Assembly: GCA_002898555.1 (NCBI GenBank)
Contig: BEHR01000019.1
Location: forward strand, 1 to 62,776
DNA length: 62,776 nt
DNA from: a bacterium HR15
GTDB taxonomy: Bacteria; Armatimonadota; Fimbriimonadia; Fimbriimonadales; GBS-DC
Reading direction: 5' to 3'
Made by a program: the position numbers and the translations under genes. Positions 58,559-62,776 of the stretch are shown one piece after another. Below the pieces are notes generated by a model. The model was not told the DNA's origin. It saw nothing but the letters and a program-made list of their open reading frames with translations, and searched no databases. How positions within the stretch are numbered: the first letter of the stretch is position 1; each line of letters begins with the position of its first letter.

Positions 58559-59281
58559 ATGGTGCGGTTCGATTTCTCCGGTAAGGTGGTGCTCATTACC
58601 GGGGCGACGGGAGCATTGGGGCGCGTGGTCGCTCGCCAGTTCTATGAGGCGGGCGCCACCCTTGCCCTCACCAGTACAAATGAACAGAAGATACATCAAC
58701 TCTTTGCCGACCTTGCGCTGAACCCAGACCATTTGCTGCTTGGCGGAATGGATCTTTCCGAACCCCAACAGGCAGAGGCGGTGGCACAACAAACGGCACA
58801 ACGGTTCGGACACATCGATATTCTGGTCAACACGGTGGGGGGCTACCGAGGCGGCACCCCTGTGCATCGGACCTCGATAGAAGCGTGGGATTCTATGTTG
58901 ACCCTCAACGCGCGTATTGCGTTCTGTATCTCCCGCGCGGTGATCCCGGTGATGCTGCAGGCAGGCGAAGGGAAGATAGTGCATGTTGCGGGATGTGCGG
59001 GGCTATCGGGTGCGGCAGGGATTGCTGCCTACTCTGCTGCCAAGAGTGCGGTGATTCGGCTTACCGAATCGCTGGCTGCCGAACTGAAGGAGCATTCCAT
59101 TAATGTGAACTGCGTGCTGCCCAGCACCATAGATACCCCTGCGAATCGTGCCGCGATGCCAGATGCCGATTTCAGTCGCTGGGTCGCACCGGAGGCAATC
59201 GGCGAAGTGATTATGTTCCTCTGCTCGCCCGCAGCGCGCGCCCTGCACGGCGTGGCAATCCCCGTCTGCGGATTGGGCTGA
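58559..59281 (+). CDS. Short-chain dehydrogenase/reductase with altered catalytic Ser
   Basis: 240 residues. Rossmann motif VVLITGATGALGRVVARQFY (TGxxxGxG-like), NTVGG in place of NNAG, and active-site YSAAK. The position that normally carries the catalytic Ser (in ISSxAG-type motifs) reads HVAGCAG, a Gly. Tyr and Lys are intact, so activity may be altered but not necessarily lost; some SDR subgroups lack this Ser. Substrate unknown. It uses NAD(H) or NADP(H), undecided since no acidic residue is obvious at the end of the second strand. Starts 10 bp after the pilin stop. Confidence 0.85.
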   Translation: MVRFDFSGKVVLITGATGALGRVVARQFYEAGATLALTSTNEQKIHQLFADLALNPDHLLLGGMDLSEPQQAEAVAQQTAQRFGHIDILVNTVGGYRGGTPVHRTSIEAWDSMLTLNARIAFCISRAVIPVMLQAGEGKIVHVAGCAGLSGAAGIAAYSAAKSAVIRLTESLAAELKEHSINVNCVLPSTIDTPANRAAMPDADFSRWVAPEAIGEVIMFLCSPAARALHGVAIPVCGLG

Positions 59282-59353
59282 GAAAAGCTTGCAAGCGGAG
59301 GGTGATCCTGGTAGCTTCTACTTGCGATTTACCGAACGATGAGGGAATGTGTG

Positions 59354-60370
59354 ATGAGATGGGTTTCATTGGGCGTGGGATGGGGGCTGCTCTTGCTTAG
59401 CGGTTGTGCCCCCCTGCAGCGAGTTGACTCGCTCCCTGCAATGGCTCCGCCACCTGACACGGTGGTATTCACCTTAGAGCATTTGACCGTCGACTGCCAG
59501 GGGCTTCAGGATATGGACCCTGCTCAGTTTACGGTGCAGTGTGCCGATCCGAAAGTGCAGGTGGTCGTCACGGCGGTCAAGCGTTCGCGCTGTCCGCGTC
59601 CACAGAGTGTCCGTACCCCGCTGAGCGTGGTGCTGGCGATGGATCAGTCGGCGTCGCTTTTTGGCGGCACGGGTTCCGACCCTGGCAAGCAGCGGTTCCC
59701 CGCTGCCCAGAGCTTTGTGGCGCGCCTGCCTGCCGATACACGGCTCGCTCTCTGCTGCTTCGCCTCGCTCAACCCCATGCAATACAGCGATTATGATTTG
59801 CTTGTGCCGTTGGGTGAGGGCAACCGAGATACGGTGCTGCAGGAATTGCAACGGTTGCAGAATGAGGGTCCCAGCATGCACGGCACACCACTCTGGAACA
59901 CATTGCTCGCACAACTCAGCGATTTAGCGCAGGAACCGGCGGGGCGCGAACGCTGGCTTGTTTGCTTCACCGATGGGAAGAACGAGGTTCCCACCCATGT
60001 CTACAGCCACAGCGATGCCGAGGTGGAGCAGGCGGCACTGCGCACGCGAACGCGCCTGTTCTTTGTATTCCTGGGCGACGAACGAACCATTCCTGGCTAT
60101 TCAATGGTGCGGACGACGCTGCAGCGATTAGCCGACACGACGGGTGGCACGCTGGTCACGGTGCAAGAGGCAGGCGATCTACAAGCAGCCTTTGAGGAGG
60201 TGATTGGGAGCGCGGAGTACGCGCCCTGCTATCTGCTCCAGTGCGCTTTGAAGCGGGCGGGCGGTTTGCGGCAAGGCGAGAAGGTTCGACTGATGGTGCG
60301 CGGGGGCAAATCGGGTGTTGAGCGCGCTTTCGAACTGCGGGTTGGTGAACCCAAGGCGCGGCGTTTATAG
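59354..60370 (+). CDS. VWA-domain lipoprotein
   Basis: 338 residues from the ATG at 59354 (GAGGG about 8 nt upstream); an ATG at 59339 gives five more residues. Lipoprotein signal MRWVSLGVGWGLLLLSGCAP with lipobox LSGC. The von Willebrand A domain has the MIDAS motif LAMDQSASLFG (DXSXS), LALCCFASLNP, THR-position HGTPLWNTLLA and WLVCFTDGKNE (Asp), so metal-dependent ligand binding is likely. Several extra Cys pairs are present (VDCQG, QCADP, SRCPRP). An outer-surface adhesion or assembly role is plausible. No partner MoxR ATPase is present. Confidence 0.82.
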   Translation: MRWVSLGVGWGLLLLSGCAPLQRVDSLPAMAPPPDTVVFTLEHLTVDCQGLQDMDPAQFTVQCADPKVQVVVTAVKRSRCPRPQSVRTPLSVVLAMDQSASLFGGTGSDPGKQRFPAAQSFVARLPADTRLALCCFASLNPMQYSDYDLLVPLGEGNRDTVLQELQRLQNEGPSMHGTPLWNTLLAQLSDLAQEPAGRERWLVCFTDGKNEVPTHVYSHSDAEVEQAALRTRTRLFFVFLGDERTIPGYSMVRTTLQRLADTTGGTLVTVQEAGDLQAAFEEVIGSAEYAPCYLLQCALKRAGGLRQGEKVRLMVRGGKSGVERAFELRVGEPKARRL

Positions 60371-60480
60371 GGCGAGTAGTTAGTGAGTAGTAGGGGCACG
60401 ACATCGCTGTGCCCCGCTTGCCGTTTGCCGCTCATCACTCACCACTCACCACCTGCCACTCACCATTCGCCATTCGCTCA
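60371..60480. repeat. Low-complexity ACTCACC/ATTCGCC repeats
   Basis: Tandem-like CATCACTCACCACTCACCAC and CACTCACCATTCGCCATTCG sequences just after the VWA gene and reaching into the 3' end of nuoN, where they encode ERMANGEWQVVSGE, a likely non-native tail. Short relatives occur at about 17180 and 62080. Confidence 0.5.
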
Positions 60481-61922
60481 ACGGCTTGACGGCTCGATTC
60501 GGCAAGTGGGCGAGGCGCAATCCCCAGCCCGATCAGTCCGATCAGGCAAATCAATAGGCAAACTACCATCGGCGCGGGAACACTCCAGCGAGCAGCAGGT
60601 GCTTCAAGGGCGTCGGCATAGAGGCTGAAAGTCAGGCGCAGGTAGTAAGCGGCACCCACCACACTGGTCAGCGCCAGCACAATTGCGAGCAAGGTCTGAC
60701 CACCTTCCAGCGCGCCCAAAAACAGATACCATTTGCCCCAGAAGCCCGCGGTGGGCGGGATGCCCGCTAAAGAGAGCATCAAGATTGCCATCGCGAACGC
60801 GGCGAACGGCTGACGACGCGCCAGCCCGCGCAGGGCATCCACTGTGGTGGCATCGCCTGCCCGCGCCATCAGCGATAACACGCCGAACGCGCCCACCGTC
60901 ATCAGCGCATAGGCAACGAGATAGAACAGCACGCCCGTGAGTGAGGTCATGTTCATGCTGACCAGCCCGACGGCAAGGTAGCCCGCGTGCCCAACACTGG
61001 AGTACGCCAGCATCCGCTTCGCATCCCGCTGAATCAACGCCACCAGATTGCCCACCAACATCGACAGCAGCGCGATCGCCCACATAATAGGCGACCAGAG
61101 GTCCAGCATCGGCATCGCCGCGCTCAACAGGCGGAGCAGCACGCCGAACGCCGCCACTTTGGAAACGGCTGCCATATACGCCGTCGCGACGGTCGGTGCG
61201 CCCTGATACACATCCGGCGTCCACATATGGAACGGTGCGAGCGCGGCTTTGAACCCCAACCCCACCAGCATCAGCGCAAGACTGGCAACCAGCAGCGCAT
61301 TGGTCATTTTGCCTGGCATGCTGGCGACCCAGCTCGCGCTGATGACGCGCATGTCGACGCTGCCCTGTGCCCCATAAAGCAGCGCAATCCCGTACAGAAA
61401 GAAGGCAGAGGCGAACGCACCCAGCAGGAAATATTTCAGCGCAGCTTCCTCCGAACGCACCTCCGCCCGCGCCAGCCCCGTCAGCACATAGAGCGAAAGC
61501 GACAACACCTCCAACCCCAAAAAGACCACCATCAGGTTCGTGCTGCTAATCATCAACATCGCGCCCGCCGTTGCGAACAACAGCAGAGGATAGAACTCAC
61601 CATACCGCATGTTGCGGGCGCGTAGATAATCGTCCGCGAACAGCAGCACCAGCCCGCTGGAGACCAGAATTGCTAAATTCAGCAGCACTGCGATGTTGTC
61701 GCTCAGCGCGGTCTCTGCCCATGTGACGAGGCTGGCACCCCACAGCGCGAGCTGGAAGTAGCCCGCCAATCCCAATCCCAACAAGCCGACGAGCATCAGG
61801 GGCGTGTGTTGCCCTCGGGGCAAGAACAGTTCCAGTATCAGCACCAGCAACGCGGCACCAACCACCGTTAGCACCGGCAGCAGCGCGCTCCATTCCACCT
61901 GCGGTATGTTCAGGGCTTCCAT
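60435..61922 (-). CDS. nuoN: NADH-quinone oxidoreductase subunit N
   Basis: 495 residues from the ATG at 61922. Fourteen or so hydrophobic helices; antiporter-type motifs LEVLSLSLYVLTGLARAEVR SEEA region, KYFLLGAFASAFFLYGIAL, GLGFKAALAPFHMWTPDVYQ, RMLAYSSVGHAGYLAVG and LSLAGIPPTAGFWGKWYLF, with the conserved Glu, Lys and His residues of the proton channel. Part of the membrane arm of complex I. Other nuo genes would lie elsewhere; nuoN is usually last in the operon, but here a -10 box precedes it by 11 nt. The final 15 residues come from repeat sequence. Confidence 0.95.
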   Translation of the reverse strand: MEALNIPQVEWSALLPVLTVVGAALLVLILELFLPRGQHTPLMLVGLLGLGLAGYFQLALWGASLVTWAETALSDNIAVLLNLAILVSSGLVLLFADDYLRARNMRYGEFYPLLLFATAGAMLMISSTNLMVVFLGLEVLSLSLYVLTGLARAEVRSEEAALKYFLLGAFASAFFLYGIALLYGAQGSVDMRVISASWVASMPGKMTNALLVASLALMLVGLGFKAALAPFHMWTPDVYQGAPTVATAYMAAVSKVAAFGVLLRLLSAAMPMLDLWSPIMWAIALLSMLVGNLVALIQRDAKRMLAYSSVGHAGYLAVGLVSMNMTSLTGVLFYLVAYALMTVGAFGVLSLMARAGDATTVDALRGLARRQPFAAFAMAILMLSLAGIPPTAGFWGKWYLFLGALEGGQTLLAIVLALTSVVGAAYYLRLTFSLYADALEAPAARWSVPAPMVVCLLICLIGLIGLGIAPRPLAESSRQAVERMANGEWQVVSGE

Positions 61923-61933
61923 GCGCAACAAAC

Positions 61934-61939
61934 AGTATA
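61934..61939 (-). promoter_or_regulatory. -10 box of nuoN
   Basis: On the minus strand GTGGTATACT, hexamer ending 11 nt before the ATG at 61922; no Shine-Dalgarno. Confidence 0.5.
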
Positions 61940-61944
61940 CCACC

Positions 61945-62090
61945 TGGCGTGTAGAGGCAGATCTCCATGTCTGTCTAAAGACCCCTTCAACTCTCTACTC
62001 GCTACTTACCCCTATTGGAGGGCGAGCCTCCTGGCGAGCCGAAATAACCACGGCTCGGCAGGCAGCCCCGCACTCCACTCACTACTCGCT
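61945..62090. repeat. Intergenic repeats between nuoN and the dockerin gene
   Basis: Contains GTAGAGGCAGATCTCCATGT with TCTGTC, a degenerate 30-bp unit GGAGGGCGAGCCTCCTGGCG (62018-62042) and ACTCACTACTCGCTCC. No gene seen. Confidence 0.5.
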
Positions 62091-62092
62091 CC

Positions 62093-62497
62093 TCAACACC
62101 CGCTGCCGAAGTTGAACAGCACCAGCAGCAAATCGGCGTCGTCTACCAGGCTGTCGCAGTTCACATCGGCCGGGTTGAACCCCGTCGCGCCGAAGTTGAA
62201 CAGCACCTGCAGCAGGTCGGCGTCGTCCACACAGCCGTTGCCGTCCACATCCCCATTCGTGGGCACGCAGGACGGCGCGAACCAGAAGCCCCCCGTGAGG
62301 GTAAACGCGCCCCCCGTGAGCGTGTTGCTCGCATCAGGCTGTCCGATGGTAGCGCCGAGGTTGAAAGTGCCTCCTGTGGCGAAAGTAATCCCGCCGCCGT
62401 CAATCGTCCACCAGCTCAGGTCGTAGCCGCCACCTGTTTGGGCGACGCCGACGGCAAGTAGCAGCGTCATCATCAGGTTGATCAGCATCGGTCTCAT
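62093..62497 (-). CDS. Secreted protein with C-terminal dockerin repeats
   Basis: 134 residues from the ATG at 62497, with AAGGAGG 7 nt upstream. Signal peptide MRPMLINLMMTLLLAVGVAQ. The middle (YDLSWWTIDGGGITFATGGT, FNLGATIGQPDASNTLTGGA) is a beta-type segment common in secreted proteins of Armatimonadota and Planctomycetota. Two dockerin type I repeats end it: GDVDGNGCVDDADLLQVLFN and ADVNCDSLVDDADLLLVLFN, with Ca-binding Asp positions. The same DADLLxVLFNFG pattern ends the sugar dehydrogenase. The ATG overlaps the upstream gene's stop (ATGA). Confidence 0.85.
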   Translation of the reverse strand: MRPMLINLMMTLLLAVGVAQTGGGYDLSWWTIDGGGITFATGGTFNLGATIGQPDASNTLTGGAFTLTGGFWFAPSCVPTNGDVDGNGCVDDADLLQVLFNFGATGFNPADVNCDSLVDDADLLLVLFNFGSGC

Positions 62498-62776
62498 CGT
62501 TTGGCCTCCTTCGCTTGCTGTCGTGCTTGTCGGTCTTGAATGGACTTCAGACGGGCTTCCCACGCCTGCGCAGGGTCAGTGCCGCCAAGCAAGACCTCAT
62601 CCCAAGGACGGTACACCCGAAAGTCGCGATGCTCCTTGCGCACCGCTTTCACTTCCCAGTCGAACCCGTAGTTGCCACGCCCGTTGAGCAGTTCCACCAC
62701 CTCGATGCCGTTCAGGCTAACCTGCACGGCAGCCAAGCCTTTCGATTCGGCAGAGCGTGGCGTGAGTTGGACGGTC
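62494..62776 (-). CDS. Partial gene at the right edge, unrecognised
   Basis: The frame is open to the window end, showing the last 93 residues: TVQLTPRSAESKGLAAVQVS, then LNGIEVVELLNGRGNYGFDW, FRVYRPWDEVLLGGTDPAQA and a charged helical end KSIQDRQARQQAKEAKR. The 5' part lies beyond the window; a TTG at 62736 could be misread as a start but the frame continues upstream without a stop. No family recognised. The stop overlaps the ATG of the dockerin gene, so translation is coupled and the two products probably belong to one surface-protein operon. Confidence 0.55.
   Translation of the reverse strand, partial: TVQLTPRSAESKGLAAVQVSLNGIEVVELLNGRGNYGFDWEVKAVRKEHRDFRVYRPWDEVLLGGTDPAQAWEARLKSIQDRQARQQAKEAKR

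Noticed and set aside
1-62776. rRNA or tRNA genes
   Set aside because: I looked in the larger intergenic gaps and saw no acceptor-stem/T-loop pattern or rRNA-like sequence.

Overview
The window reads as a bacterial chromosome of moderately high GC content. The best guess is Armatimonadota, probably a thermophilic or hot-spring lineage. The strongest cue is the pilin-type protein at 57790-58548, whose N-terminus ([19 protein letters not shown], then [15 protein letters not shown]) is characteristic of that phylum. A PEP-CTERM tail, dockerin-type repeats, multihaem cytochrome and SteA-type protein fit this, but no rRNA marker is present, so the assignment is inference. I see no tRNA or rRNA gene.

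Layout. 1-1704: a pilin-like/cysteine-rich operon, a MITE-like element and a frameshifted regulator. 1742-6318: HAD phosphatase, a very large GH42-like protein and hisF, overlapping or closely spaced. 6411-13417: PEP-CTERM protein, queF, a dockerin-tailed sugar dehydrogenase, an Rrf2 regulator and a tricorn-like protease. 13414-17128: an m4C-type methyltransferase, a PmeII-like restriction enzyme and a BadF-type kinase lie between two copies of a CRISPR leader plus two-repeat mini-array; each mini-array abuts a truncated gene. 17207-27608: pentahaem cytochrome, SteA-like protein, acyl-CoA dehydrogenase, phenylalanine hydroxylase, Uma2 protein, SLBB export protein, alaS and a broken Rpn-type nuclease. 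27642-32410: IscA, then four pseudopilin-class genes followed by an HD-GYP protein. 32419-46656: mnmE, an M28/PDZ peptidase, mutS, an orphan DNA methyltransferase, cobalamin adenosyltransferase, the SIS-arsC-rdgB-galT operon, a TlpA-like thioredoxin and an ABC exporter. 46935-55449: an interrupted secreted HEFGH metalloprotease followed by a tandem array of five paralogous secreted helical proteins with metalloprotease 3' remnants between them. 55554-62776: uvrC, a DUF1559-type pilin, SDR, VWA lipoprotein, nuoN, a dockerin protein and an edge-truncated gene.

The most notable signals are: (1) the array of secreted paralogs beside a metalloprotease; (2) the restriction-modification cassette bracketed by duplicated CRISPR leaders; (3) a recurrent GGGTATAMT box placed only 6-17 nt before start codons, implying leaderless or near-leaderless mRNAs for many housekeeping genes, in contrast to a TTGACA/TATAAT class with long Shine-Dalgarno leaders; (4) several interspersed repeat families, two of which lie in frame inside coding sequences. 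Four or five genes are broken (C8 frameshift, CG-tract frameshift, in-frame TGA, truncations), some of which could be assembly errors. All identifications come from reading motifs; no database search was run.
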